Shown: piece by piece, positions 17,460-25,923 of the stretch
Position numbering within the stretch: position 1 is the stretch's first letter
Layout of the letters: every line of letters begins with the position of its first letter
Assembly (NCBI GenBank): GCA_046080565.1
Contig: JBJTUF010000092.1
Span: forward strand, 30,080-94,079
Direction: 5' to 3'
From: Cuspidothrix sp046080565
GTDB taxonomy: Bacteria > Cyanobacteriota > Cyanobacteriia > Cyanobacteriales > Nostocaceae
Length of the DNA stretch: 64,000 bases
Made by a program: the position numbers and the translations under genes
Notes under the pieces: generated by a model
The model's input: only the letters and a program-made list of their open reading frames with translations
The model's database searches: none
Told to the model about the DNA's origin: nothing

Positions 17460-17468
17460 ATTTATAAA

Positions 17469-17510
17469 TTGGTAATTGGTAATTGGTGATTGGTGATTGG
17501 TAATTGGTAA
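17469..17510. repeat. Heptanucleotide tandem repeat (STRR), six units
   Basis: The units are TTGGTAA, TTGGTAA, TTGGTGA, TTGGTGA, TTGGTAA, TTGGTAA. They lie in the ndhF-ndhD intergenic region, just upstream of the ndhD start, where repeat number could alter the leader length. Confidence 0.9.
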
Positions 17511-17620
17511 TTGATTTACAGTAAGGATTCAGGGAACAGAGAAGATAAAAGGAAAATGTTCTTCATTCTGAACTCCTGACTGGTCACTGAGCGAAGTCGA
17601 AGTGCTGACTCCTGCTCTAT

Positions 17621-19480
17621 TTAAAAGATAAAATCTATGAATTGAATTCCCCAAAAAGGCCATGTCACCCAAGCACCTAAACAACCAACTCCTAATAGGA
17701 CTGTCAAGGCATAAAATTGAGTTTGTCCATTATTGCTATATTTCAAGCCTTCACCACCTAAAAGGGAGAATAAACCCACAAAATTGACAATCCCATCTAC
17801 CACGAATCTATCTAACATATCGGCAAATTTAGACAGTTGGGCAACACCAAAAATAATGGTAACTTTGTATAGTTTGGGGGTGTAAAAGTCGTAGGCAAAT
17901 AAATTTTGTAAACCTTCCAAGGGTAAACGAATTGGTTTAGGAATGTTGCCTAAATAGATGATGCTGCTAATACTGCAACCAAAGATGCTTGACCAAATTA
18001 ATAGGAGGGCAACATCTTTATTTAAAGTTGCCCAATTGGGAAGTAATGATAAACTTTGTAGGACTAAGGGCAGGTGTAAGACAAAGCCGCATAAAATCAT
18101 CATTGGTAGAACCATTAACCAAATAGCTTCGGGGGAACGTTCGCTCATTTGTTTGGGTTTACCACCAAAAATTAATCCGAATTCTCTGGTTAAACTAAAT
18201 GCGGTTAGGGCATTCACAAGAATGATGATGCCTACTAAAGTTGGGTTTGTCGCCCACAAACCATCAGCTAATTTGAATAAAGCCCAAAAACTACCTAAAG
18301 GGGGAAAACCAATTAAACCTAATGTACCGATAATAAATGCTAAACCGGACATGGGACGACGTGACCACAGGCCACCTAGTTGGGTAACATCTTGGGTGAC
18401 ACTGTTCCAAACAATTCCCCCGGCACTCATGACTAATAATGCAGAGGCGAGGGCATGGGTGAGAACTAATAAGAGTGCGGCTTCGTTTTGCTGTGTGCCT
18501 ACAGCAATAAATATTAAGCCCATGTAAACACTGACAGAATAGGATAAGCAGCGTTTAATGTCAATTTGAGCGATCGCAATTAATGAACCACCAATAGCTG
18601 TCAATGCACCAATAGCCACTATCGCCGAAGATGCCACAGGGGATAAACTAAACACAGGTTGCAATTTAATCAACACCCATCCACCACTGGCAACCACTAC
18701 CGAACTCCGCAAAATTGTACTGGGAACAGGCCCCTCCATTGCTTCATCTAGCCACAGATGCAAGGGAAACTGAGCGCATTTACCCATTGGGCCAGCAATT
18801 AATCCGAAACATACTAAGGTGATAATTGTGGGGTCAACTTTGGCTGTGGCAGCCCATTGAGTTAATTCTGTATAATTCCAAGTTCCTGAAAGTCTCCAAA
18901 GTCCCAAGACACCCATTAATAGAAACAAGTCTCCTACCCGTTTGGTTAAAAAAGCATCTCGCGCCCCAGTGACCACTAAAGGTTGACTAAACCACAAACC
19001 TACTAATAAGTAAGTTCCCAAGGTGAGGATTTCCAGAATTACATAGGTAAAAAACAAATTGTTACATAAAACTAAGGCACAAAGACCAGCTTCAAATAAT
19101 CCCAATAAGGAAAAGAAGCGTCCCCAACCCCAGTCCATTTCCATGTAACCAATAGCATATATCTGTGCAAGCAAGTTTAAACCGGCAATAATAATTATTG
19201 CCCCGACGCTGACTGAAGAAATTTGCAAATTAATGGTTAGGTCTAAACCTGCGGTGGATAGCCAAGGAATAAACACTTCTTTGGCGGGATGATTCCAAGT
19301 AGCAGGGAAAGCTAAGACAGCATGGAGAAAGGAGAACAAGGTCATCGTCACATTGACGTATCCTGCTGGTCTAGGCCCGGTTTTGCGAATAATTCCCGGC
19401 GACCAAGGTATGGCTAAAAGCCCACCAATTAAAGCATAAATTGGGGTTAGCCAAACAGTGTCTAATAAATACTGAGCCAT
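17621..19480 (-). CDS. ndhF: NAD(P)H-quinone oxidoreductase chain 5, CO2-uptake type (NdhF4/NdhF3)
   Basis: This is a large NDH-1 membrane subunit of 619 residues with many helices. It carries the family motifs GKCAQFPLHLWLDEAMEGPVP (conserved Lys in the proton path) and AQIDIKRCLSYSVSVYMG. It is the first gene of the ndhF-ndhD-chp set on the minus strand and starts at 19480. In the CO2-uptake complexes NdhF and NdhD link the Cup protein to NDH-1. The lack of a cupS or a CcmR-type regulator nearby is consistent with the F4/D4/CupB system but does not prove it. Confidence 0.88.
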   Translation of the reverse strand: MAQYLLDTVWLTPIYALIGGLLAIPWSPGIIRKTGPRPAGYVNVTMTLFSFLHAVLAFPATWNHPAKEVFIPWLSTAGLDLTINLQISSVSVGAIIIIAGLNLLAQIYAIGYMEMDWGWGRFFSLLGLFEAGLCALVLCNNLFFTYVILEILTLGTYLLVGLWFSQPLVVTGARDAFLTKRVGDLFLLMGVLGLWRLSGTWNYTELTQWAATAKVDPTIITLVCFGLIAGPMGKCAQFPLHLWLDEAMEGPVPSTILRSSVVVASGGWVLIKLQPVFSLSPVASSAIVAIGALTAIGGSLIAIAQIDIKRCLSYSVSVYMGLIFIAVGTQQNEAALLLVLTHALASALLVMSAGGIVWNSVTQDVTQLGGLWSRRPMSGLAFIIGTLGLIGFPPLGSFWALFKLADGLWATNPTLVGIIILVNALTAFSLTREFGLIFGGKPKQMSERSPEAIWLMVLPMMILCGFVLHLPLVLQSLSLLPNWATLNKDVALLLIWSSIFGCSISSIIYLGNIPKPIRLPLEGLQNLFAYDFYTPKLYKVTIIFGVAQLSKFADMLDRFVVDGIVNFVGLFSLLGGEGLKYSNNGQTQFYALTVLLGVGCLGAWVTWPFWGIQFIDFIF

Positions 19481-19747
19481 TCAATTACCTCTATAGTTTC
19501 CAGCAAAAATTAAAGAAAACAGAGCAACTAACGTTGATCCCCATCAATCTAGGTGTGACGGATAATGGAAATTTATCTTTGTCTAATATTGTTAAAATTA
19601 GCTTACCGTTATCTGAGCTAAAAAGGAATTATTTAATTAGATAAATTCACGATATTTTCTCTAAATTATTCTTATATTTCAATGGATTACATTATTAAAT
19701 AGTAACCATTATGTATAATCTATGTATTGTATTTTTCTTTCTATTCT

Positions 19748-19815
19748 GGACTTACGCAAAACCTACTTCAAATACTGTCATTGCGACGTAAGGAAGCAAT
19801 CTCAAACCCCTATAT
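19748..19815. repeat. Truncated copy of the GGACTTACGCA dispersed element
   Basis: The first 68 or so bases match 22918-22985 with a few changes, including ACTTCAAATACTGTCATTG and AAGCAATCTCAAACCCCTA. The right terminal repeat seen at 22996 is missing here. It is a decayed MITE copy. Confidence 0.8.
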
Positions 19816-19863
19816 TTCGTTACTATCTATAATAAAGGGGCGGTGTTTTCCACCCCATCAAAT

Positions 19864-20058
19864 TCACACTTGAGTCATTATGTCAAGATGCAAATGAGGG
19901 AAATTATTGCCAGCAATGATTACAGGTTGGCTAAGTTGGCTAATGGGCGCTGGTTGCATATCCCGGTAATCAATAACTTGAACGATAATTAGGTAGGCGA
20001 TCGCTAGTATAATAGAAATTGCACCAGTAATAATGGCAACTATCTGAGAACGGTTCAT
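19864..20058 (-). CDS. Small single-pass membrane protein
   Basis: The 64-residue product begins MNRSQIVAIITGAISIILAIAY. One transmembrane helix spans about residues 5-28, followed by a short exposed tail. I recall similar small proteins as conserved in Nostocales, always unnamed. The function is not known. It is divergent from the DUF1499 gene, with 106 bp between starts. Confidence 0.6.
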   Translation of the reverse strand: MNRSQIVAIITGAISIILAIAYLIIVQVIDYRDMQPAPISQLSQPVIIAGNNFPHLHLDIMTQV

Positions 20059-20164
20059 GAGTATTTCCTACAAATCTTATATAGAGGCTAGTATATCTAG
20101 TTTGCCAGAATATATCGAAACCTGATAATATAACCGCAACCATAGAATATACCAGTGAATCAAT

Positions 20165-20641
20165 ATGTTTAATTTAAAAGCAATAGCTAAACTAAAGAAA
20201 ATTATTTTTACAGTATTCCTGACTCTGAGCATTAGTTTAATAGCTCCTGCTACTTCTGGCGCTGCTAATTTAGGAGTTGAGTCAGGTCATCTTAGTTCCT
20301 GTCCACCTTCCCCTAATTGCGTTGTTAGTCAAAATGGTGATAATCAACACGCTATTGCACCAATTACCTATCATGTAGAACGAGATAAAGCTAAAGAAAT
20401 AGTCTTAAAAGTTCTCACTGTTGTTCCTCGCACAGAAGTGATTGAACAAACAGATAATTATATTCATGCTATTTCTAAAAGCCGCATTTTCAAATTTGTT
20501 GATGATGTGGAGTTCTATTTTCCTAGCAATGAGTCAGTCATTCATATTCGTTCCTCATCTCGTGTGGGAGAGTCGGATTTTGGTGTTAACCGCACTCGTT
20601 TAGAACAAATTCGGTTAGCTTTAAAGGACTTAAATATTTAG
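20165..20641 (+). CDS. DUF1499 family protein, exported
   Basis: The protein has 158 residues with a signal peptide at about 1-34 (hydrophobic LTLSISLIAPATSGA with a likely AxA-type cleavage). The mature part carries LSSCPPSPNCVVSQNG, a Cys-containing block typical of DUF1499, followed by the conserved beta-rich domain. It is probably in the periplasm or thylakoid lumen. The biochemical function of the family is unknown to me. Confidence 0.75.
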   Translation: MFNLKAIAKLKKIIFTVFLTLSISLIAPATSGAANLGVESGHLSSCPPSPNCVVSQNGDNQHAIAPITYHVERDKAKEIVLKVLTVVPRTEVIEQTDNYIHAISKSRIFKFVDDVEFYFPSNESVIHIRSSSRVGESDFGVNRTRLEQIRLALKDLNI

Positions 20642-20697
20642 GTTACTACGGTAAATTTTCCCATTGTTTAGCTATTTTTCGCGGGTTTTAAGGGGCT

Positions 20698-20789
20698 GGA
20701 ATTAATAAGTCCTAGAATTTGATTTAAACCACGCAACTGTTCAGATGTACCCATACAAATTAGGGTGTCTCCTGACATTAAAATAGATT
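20698..20789 (-). pseudogene. Remnant of the 3' end of a K+ channel/TrkA gene
   Basis: These 92 bp match the last part of the potassium channel gene at about 21830-21920 at nearly 90% identity and in the same orientation. They encode MSGDTLICMGTSEQLRGLNQ-like sequence. Nothing upstream of the match is preserved. It marks an old duplication or a rearrangement that placed the PEP-CTERM gene between remnant and gene. The rest of the 20642-21018 gap shows no gene. Confidence 0.8.
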
Positions 20790-21018
20790 TAGGGTGCATT
20801 ATATGTCAAAAATGCGTTTATTTACATGATTTATGCTGTCTGACGTACCCTACTAATATGCTGCAAACATATAATTTAGCAGTAAATAGAGATGTTTAAT
20901 TTAATAACACTTATAAAATACTATGTAAAAATATATAAACTAAATAGACATCATTGATTTATAAGCGATAAGTTTTACTGAAGATGTTTTTTACTCAGAG
21001 TTTCAGAGGATTTACTTG

Positions 21019-21636
21019 ATGTTCAATCTTCAACGTATTAAAAGTTTAAGTTTCACAACCGCAGTTGTTGCTACTACTGTTGGATTATCAATTTTTTCTA
21101 GTGCTAACCCATCACAAGCTGGTACTTTGACTATACCTTTGTCTGTGGAGAGCTTCAGTCTGAATGGAGACGCTCAACTGTTAGAATCTCCAACATCTAA
21201 AATTCCTGATATAATTTCTCTAGGGAATGGTGGATCCGCGACTTCTCCAGTCTCTCCTTTTCTTGATCTTAGCAAGATAAAACCGACAACCTTACACTTT
21301 AACTACACTTTTTCTGGATCTGATAAACTGAATTTAATATTTCAGAAGTTCAATCCCGATAAGCTTACTTTCACGGAGATCACTAAGTTATCATTAGCTA
21401 AGTCTACAGGTGAAGTTGCAGATTTTACGTTAAGTGATTTTGTTACATCTCCAGGCTTTTATACTGTTACTCATCAACTTACAGGAAACGGTTCGGCACA
21501 GTTTAAAGATTTTAGTTTAGTAATACAAAATGTTCCTGAACCCAGCGTGATATTAGGCTTATTCGGTTTAGGGATGGCAGCATTCACTTTGAAGAATAAA
21601 CGCAAGTTGAATGTATTAGTGAAATCAGCTTCTTAG
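21019..21636 (+). CDS. PEP-CTERM sorting-domain protein
   Basis: This is an exported protein of about 205 residues. The ATG at 21019 is preferred over the TTG three bases earlier; AGAGGA lies nine bases before it. A signal peptide (about 1-34, ending NPSQAG) precedes a beta-rich domain. The C-terminus has the PEP-CTERM signal: VPEPS, a hydrophobic helix GLFGLGMAAFTL, then KNKRK. Such proteins are processed by exosortase and are often surface or biofilm-associated. No exosortase is in the window. It lies between a K+ channel gene and its remnant. Confidence 0.82.
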   Translation: MFNLQRIKSLSFTTAVVATTVGLSIFSSANPSQAGTLTIPLSVESFSLNGDAQLLESPTSKIPDIISLGNGGSATSPVSPFLDLSKIKPTTLHFNYTFSGSDKLNLIFQKFNPDKLTFTEITKLSLAKSTGEVADFTLSDFVTSPGFYTVTHQLTGNGSAQFKDFSLVIQNVPEPSVILGLFGLGMAAFTLKNKRKLNVLVKSAS

Positions 21637-21798
21637 AGATTTCTCACAAGTATAGCAACAAACAACAGGCAAAAGTAAAACCCTATTAATGACTGAGTTT
21701 CAGATTTTCAAATATCAAAGTTTTTAGAGTTTGTTAGCGATCGCTCACTTCTAACAAGAATCTTACCAAACACCCTTAACAATCAACTAAATCTTCCA

Positions 21799-22863
21799 TT
21801 ACGTAATTTTTGGTCTGCGTAATTCTTGAGAATTAATAGGGCCAAGAATTTGATTTAAACTGCGCAATTGTTCAGCCGTACCCATACAAATTAGGGTATC
21901 ACCTGACATTAAAATAGTATCACCTGTTGGGCCACCAATAAGTGTACCATCAAGGCGGCGAACAGCGAGAACTAAAGCCCCTGATTGCGATCGCAATTTA
22001 GCTTTTTGTAAAGTTTGACCCACAAAAGGACACCTAGCTGGATCTAGTAAAAATTCTTCCATATATAATTGGCGGTCTGCACCAGAGAGAATTCCATCCA
22101 CAAAGTCTAAGATTTGAGGTCTGAGGGCTGCTGCTGCCATACGTTTTCCCCCTGTAATATATGGTGAAATTACGGCATCCGCGCCACCACGCTGTAATTT
22201 TTGTAACGCTTCTTCTGTACTAGCGCGGGCGATCGCTCTAATTTGGGGATTCAGAGTTTTTGCTGAGAGAACAGTGTATAAATTTTCTGCATCTGAAGGC
22301 AAAGCCGCCACAATACAAATTGCTCGTTCCACACCAACCTTAAACAAGGTATCATCTAATGTTGCGTCACCTTGAAAAACAGTATAACCAATTTCTTGAG
22401 CTTTTTGTACTGATTCAACTTCTGAATCAATAACTACAAAAGAAACACTTTCAGCCCGAAATTCCTTAGCAATTTGTCGGCCAGTGCGGCTAAATCCACA
22501 AATAATATAATGTCCTGATAATGATTCCATTAAACGCCTTTGTTGTCGCAGTTTAATTCCTTCCAGAAAATAGCCTTCAATTACTGCCCCTGTGAATCTA
22601 TTCACAATATAACCAAGATTCACCACACCCATCAAAATTAAGGCAATAGTAAACAACCGCCCCCGACTACCCAAAGGATTAGTTTCTCCATAACCTACAG
22701 TAGCCAAAGTAATCACAGTCATGTAAGCTGCATCTTCCCATGACCAGCCTTCAACCAGACAATACCATAAAGTCCCAATTAAAAAAATACAGCCTAAGGC
22801 CAGCGCCCCAGCTATTAACTCTTTTTGAATACGTTGATATTTTTGTTCAAGGGTAGAATACAC
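21799..22863 (-). CDS. Potassium channel protein with TrkA-N/TrkA-C (RCK) domains
   Basis: This two-helix K+ channel has 354 residues from a GTG start. The first membrane helix is at about 16-36, the selectivity filter TVGYGE at 55-60, and the second helix at about 70-90. A TrkA-N Rossmann domain follows (HYIICGFSRTGRQIA near 117) and then a TrkA-C domain (about 270-345). The RCK domains sense nucleotide or ions and gate the channel. It resembles MthK/Kch-type channels. It is transcribed alone. A partial copy of its 3' end lies at 20698-20789. Confidence 0.88.
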   Translation of the reverse strand: MYSTLEQKYQRIQKELIAGALALGCIFLIGTLWYCLVEGWSWEDAAYMTVITLATVGYGETNPLGSRGRLFTIALILMGVVNLGYIVNRFTGAVIEGYFLEGIKLRQQRRLMESLSGHYIICGFSRTGRQIAKEFRAESVSFVVIDSEVESVQKAQEIGYTVFQGDATLDDTLFKVGVERAICIVAALPSDAENLYTVLSAKTLNPQIRAIARASTEEALQKLQRGGADAVISPYITGGKRMAAAALRPQILDFVDGILSGADRQLYMEEFLLDPARCPFVGQTLQKAKLRSQSGALVLAVRRLDGTLIGGPTGDTILMSGDTLICMGTAEQLRSLNQILGPINSQELRRPKIT

Positions 22864-22917
22864 AGGTAATTAAAAATTAAGAATTAAAAATTAAAAAGGT
22901 TCTCCTTTATTTTATCT

Positions 22918-23006
22918 GGACTTACGCAAAACCTACTTCAAATACTGTCATTGCCACGTAAATAAGCAATCTCAAACCCCTAAATTGCGTCAAACTGCGT
23001 AAGTCC
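22918..23006. mobile_element. 89-bp MITE with GGACTTACGCA ends
   Basis: The ends GGACTTACGCA (22918-22928) and TGCGTAAGTCC (22996-23006) are perfect 11-bp inverted repeats. The interior is shared with 19748-19815. It lies between the K+ channel gene and the copper ATPase promoter. A TTAAAAA-type heptad run (22870-22900) precedes it. Confidence 0.85.
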
Positions 23007-23089
23007 TATTTATATTAACTTAATTTACTGATAATTTGATCACTTTTTATTTTCAGTACAGCAACAATCAACATTTTTCACCTTAACCC

Positions 23090-23120
23090 TTGACTCTCCA
23101 GTCAACTGGAGGATTCAAAA
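23090..23120 (+). promoter_or_regulatory. MerR-type promoter/operator of the copper ATPase
   Basis: TTGACT (23090-23095) is followed by a 19-bp spacer containing the dyad CTCCAGTCAACTGGAG and then a TCAAAA/AAAATA -10 region. A 19-bp spacer with a dyad between -35 and -10 is the hallmark of MerR-family promoters. The same TTGACTCTCCA block starts the promoter of the merR gene at 29830. ATG follows 35 bp downstream. Confidence 0.75.
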
Positions 23121-23154
23121 TAAAGTTAGTTCTTAATAGTCCCCAAATCCCATT

Positions 23155-25464
23155 ATGGAAAACACCACCCTCAAACTACGCGGTATGAGTTGTGCTGGTT
23201 GTGCCAACAGCGTAGAAAACGCTATTAATTCTGTTCCAGGTGTAATTGAATGTATCGTTAACTTTGGTGCAGAACAAGCCACAATTAAATATAACCCCAA
23301 AATTACAGATTTACCCACAATTCAAAAAGCCGTAGAAGTTGCAGGTTATTCAGCTTATCCACTCCAAAAACAACAACTTTTGGTAGGAGAAGATGATCAA
23401 GAAAAAAGATATCGTCAACATAAATTACGCCAATTAACCCAAAAATTCACAGTGGGAGCAATCATTAGTATTTTACTCTTAATTGGCTCTTTACCTATGA
23501 TGACAGGATTAAATTTACCATTTATTCCTGCATGGTTACATAATTCCTGGACACAATTAATCTTAACAACTCCCGTACAATTTGGTTGTGGTTATTCCTT
23601 CTACATCAACGCTGTAAAAGCCTTTAAACGCCATACAGCCACAATGGATACTCTCATCGCTTTGGGAACAAGTGCAGCCTATTTTTACTCTTTATTTGCC
23701 ACCTTATTTCCTGAATTTTTCATTAATCAAGGTATCATGGCAGATGTCTATTATGAAACATCCGCTATAGTCATTACCTTAATTTTATTAGGTAAATTAT
23801 TTGAAAATCGCGCCAAAGGACAAACATCCGATGCTATTCGTAAATTAGTTGGATTACAAGCAAAAACTGCCCGTTTAATTCGCAACAGTCAAGAAATTGA
23901 TGTACCGTTAGAAGAAGTCCAAATTAATGATATTATTTTAGTTCGTCCTGGAGAAAAAATACCCGTTGATGGTGAAATTATTAGCGGTACATCAACAATT
24001 GATGAAGCCATGATTACAGGTGAAAGTATACCTGTAAGAAAACAACCAGGAGATGAAGTAATTGGTGCAACAATTAACCAAAGCGGCAGTTTTAAATTTA
24101 AAGCCACAAGAGTAGGTACAGATACAGTATTAGCCCAAATTGTCCAATTAGTACAACAAGCACAAGGTTCTAAAGCACCAATTCAAAGATTAGCAGACCA
24201 AGTAACCGGTTGGTTTGTACCTGGAGTCATAGCAATTTCTTTACTAACTTTTATTATTCGGTTTAACGTTACAGGCAATCTTTCTTTATCACTTATTACT
24301 ACAGTTGGGGTTTTAATTATTGCTTGTCCTTGTGCATTGGGTTTAGCTACACCGACATCTGTAATGGTAGGAACAGGTAAAGGTGCAGAAAATGGCATTT
24401 TAATTAAAGGTGCAGAAAGTCTAGAATTAGCTTATAAAATCCAAACCATTGTCTTAGATAAAACTGGCACTATTACTCAAGGTAAACCCACCGTCACAGA
24501 TTTTATTACCGTTCATGGTACAGCAGGAAATAATGAAATTAAATTACTAAAATTAGCTGCAACATTAGAAACTAATTCAGAACATCCATTAGCCGAAGCA
24601 GTGGTTAAATATGCCCAAAATCAAGAAATAGATTTCACAGAAATTAAAGACTTTGAGGGAATTACCGGCAGTGGAGTACAGGGTTTAGTAGATAATCATC
24701 TCATCCAAATTGGTACAGAAAAATGGATGTCAGAATTAAACATTGACACCACAGAATTACAAAACCAAAAACAAAAGTTAGAGTATTTAGGTAAAACAGC
24801 AATATTGATAGCTGTTGATGGTACAATCCAAGGATTAATAGGTATTACTGATGCTATTAAACCCACTTCTCGACAAACTGTAAAAGCATTACAAAAAATG
24901 GGTTTAGAAGTGGTAATGTTAACAGGAGATAATCGCCGGACTGCGGAAAGTATTGCCCGTGAAGTTGGTATTACCACGGTTTTAGCTGAAGTTAGACCAG
25001 ATGAAAAAGTCAAAACAATTAAATCTTTACAAGTCGAAAATACGGAGATAAATTTATCTGTAAAATCCAAAATCAAAAATCCAAAATCTAAAATTGTAGC
25101 CATGGTGGGAGATGGAATTAATGATGCACCAGCACTAGCACAAGCAGATGTAGGCATAGCAATTGGCACAGGAACAGATATTGCCATAGCAGCTAGTGAT
25201 ATTACCCTCATTTCCGGTGATTTACAAGGCATTATTACCGCCATCCAACTCAGTCGCGCTACCATTAGGAATATCCAACAAAATCTGTTTTTTGCCTTTA
25301 TTTATAACGTTGTTGGTATTCCCATTGCTGCGGGTATTCTGTTTCCTTTCTTTGGTTGGTTGCTAAACCCAATTATCGCTGGTGCAGCAATGGCTTTTAG
25401 TTCAGTTTCTGTTGTCACTAATGCTTTAAGATTGCGTAAATTTCAAGCCAAATTTATTATTTAA
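23155..25464 (+). CDS. copA: Copper-translocating P-type ATPase
   Basis: This is a P1B-1 ATPase of 769 residues that moves Cu+ across the cytoplasmic or thylakoid membrane. The N-terminal HMA domain has GMSCAGCA (C13, C16). The channel motif CPCALGLATP, phosphorylation motif DKTGTITQG, SEHPLAEA in the N-domain, MVGDGINDAPAL and the last-helix MAFSSVSVVTNALRLR all fit a Cu+ pump. Residues about 618-647, between KTIKSLQ and VAMVGDG, hold an extra loop partly encoded by AAAATCN heptad repeats, lengthening the P-domain. It is expressed from a MerR-type promoter and followed by a small membrane-protein gene. Confidence 0.92.
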   Translation: MENTTLKLRGMSCAGCANSVENAINSVPGVIECIVNFGAEQATIKYNPKITDLPTIQKAVEVAGYSAYPLQKQQLLVGEDDQEKRYRQHKLRQLTQKFTVGAIISILLLIGSLPMMTGLNLPFIPAWLHNSWTQLILTTPVQFGCGYSFYINAVKAFKRHTATMDTLIALGTSAAYFYSLFATLFPEFFINQGIMADVYYETSAIVITLILLGKLFENRAKGQTSDAIRKLVGLQAKTARLIRNSQEIDVPLEEVQINDIILVRPGEKIPVDGEIISGTSTIDEAMITGESIPVRKQPGDEVIGATINQSGSFKFKATRVGTDTVLAQIVQLVQQAQGSKAPIQRLADQVTGWFVPGVIAISLLTFIIRFNVTGNLSLSLITTVGVLIIACPCALGLATPTSVMVGTGKGAENGILIKGAESLELAYKIQTIVLDKTGTITQGKPTVTDFITVHGTAGNNEIKLLKLAATLETNSEHPLAEAVVKYAQNQEIDFTEIKDFEGITGSGVQGLVDNHLIQIGTEKWMSELNIDTTELQNQKQKLEYLGKTAILIAVDGTIQGLIGITDAIKPTSRQTVKALQKMGLEVVMLTGDNRRTAESIAREVGITTVLAEVRPDEKVKTIKSLQVENTEINLSVKSKIKNPKSKIVAMVGDGINDAPALAQADVGIAIGTGTDIAIAASDITLISGDLQGIITAIQLSRATIRNIQQNLFFAFIYNVVGIPIAAGILFPFFGWLLNPIIAGAAMAFSSVSVVTNALRLRKFQAKFII
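25062..25096. repeat. Heptanucleotide repeat inside copA, five units
   Basis: The units AAAATCC, AAAATCA, AAAATCC, AAAATCT, AAAATTG run through the coding sequence and give VKSKIKNPKSKIV. The same heptad type is in non-coding DNA near 6649 (AATCCAAAATCTAAAATTGAG). It is an STRR that has entered a coding region in frame. Confidence 0.85.
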
Positions 25465-25475
25465 AGGAGTGAAAA

Positions 25476-25730
25476 ATGTTAAGTAAAAAGACAATTATCA
25501 CCAATATTGCTATCTACGGAATAATGTTGAGTATAGCCGCAGGTACAGCAATAGCGAACCCAAATCATGAAACGGATAAACAACAAACAGCAAAATTTTC
25601 AAATATCGAACAACCATTATTAATTAAAACAACCGTAACATTAGGAGGTTTAGGATTAATTGGTTTAGAATTATGGTGGTTTTTAATCAGTAAACCCAAA
25701 TCTAAAAAAGCCGATGTTAATATTGAATAA
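25476..25730 (+). CDS. Small membrane protein co-transcribed with copA
   Basis: The 84-residue product has an N-terminal signal or membrane segment (about 7-27, ending AIANP), a polar stretch, and a second helix at about 50-70 followed by a basic tail. A strong ribosome site, AAGGAG, lies at 25465-25470, directly after the copA stop. The 11-bp gap indicates an operon. I do not recognise the family. The position suggests a helper in copper export or delivery. It lacks a Met/Cys-rich metal motif. Confidence 0.6.
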   Translation: MLSKKTIITNIAIYGIMLSIAAGTAIANPNHETDKQQTAKFSNIEQPLLIKTTVTLGGLGLIGLELWWFLISKPKSKKADVNIE

Positions 25731-25759
25731 GTCGTGGGATGAAAAATGATTACAGAATA

Positions 25760-25788
25760 ACGAACCGCAGAGGACACAGAGAAATAAG
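25760..25788 (+). repeat. Solo CGAACCGCAGAG repeat, left of the R-M/TA region
   Basis: ACGAACCGCAGAGGACACAG and the following AGAAA match the inner part of the inverted repeats around the GxxExxY gene at 41119 and 41539. Here it lies between the copA operon and the restriction gene, in plus orientation. Confidence 0.75.
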
Positions 25789-25923
25789 GGTTTGAGAGAT
25801 ATTTTGCGTAAGTTATGGTATTTTAGCAATAATTCTTTACTTAGGCGATTATTGAGAATCAAATAAGTAAGATACTATGTTTTGTATGGGTTTATTTACC
25901 ATTACTTAAAATCATTATCTATT

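Noticed and set aside
25882..25923. An N-terminal extension of the R-M enzyme from TTG
   Set aside because: The family start fits MSRLLITQYQTEVQ at 25924. The extension has no ribosome site and is unlike family members.
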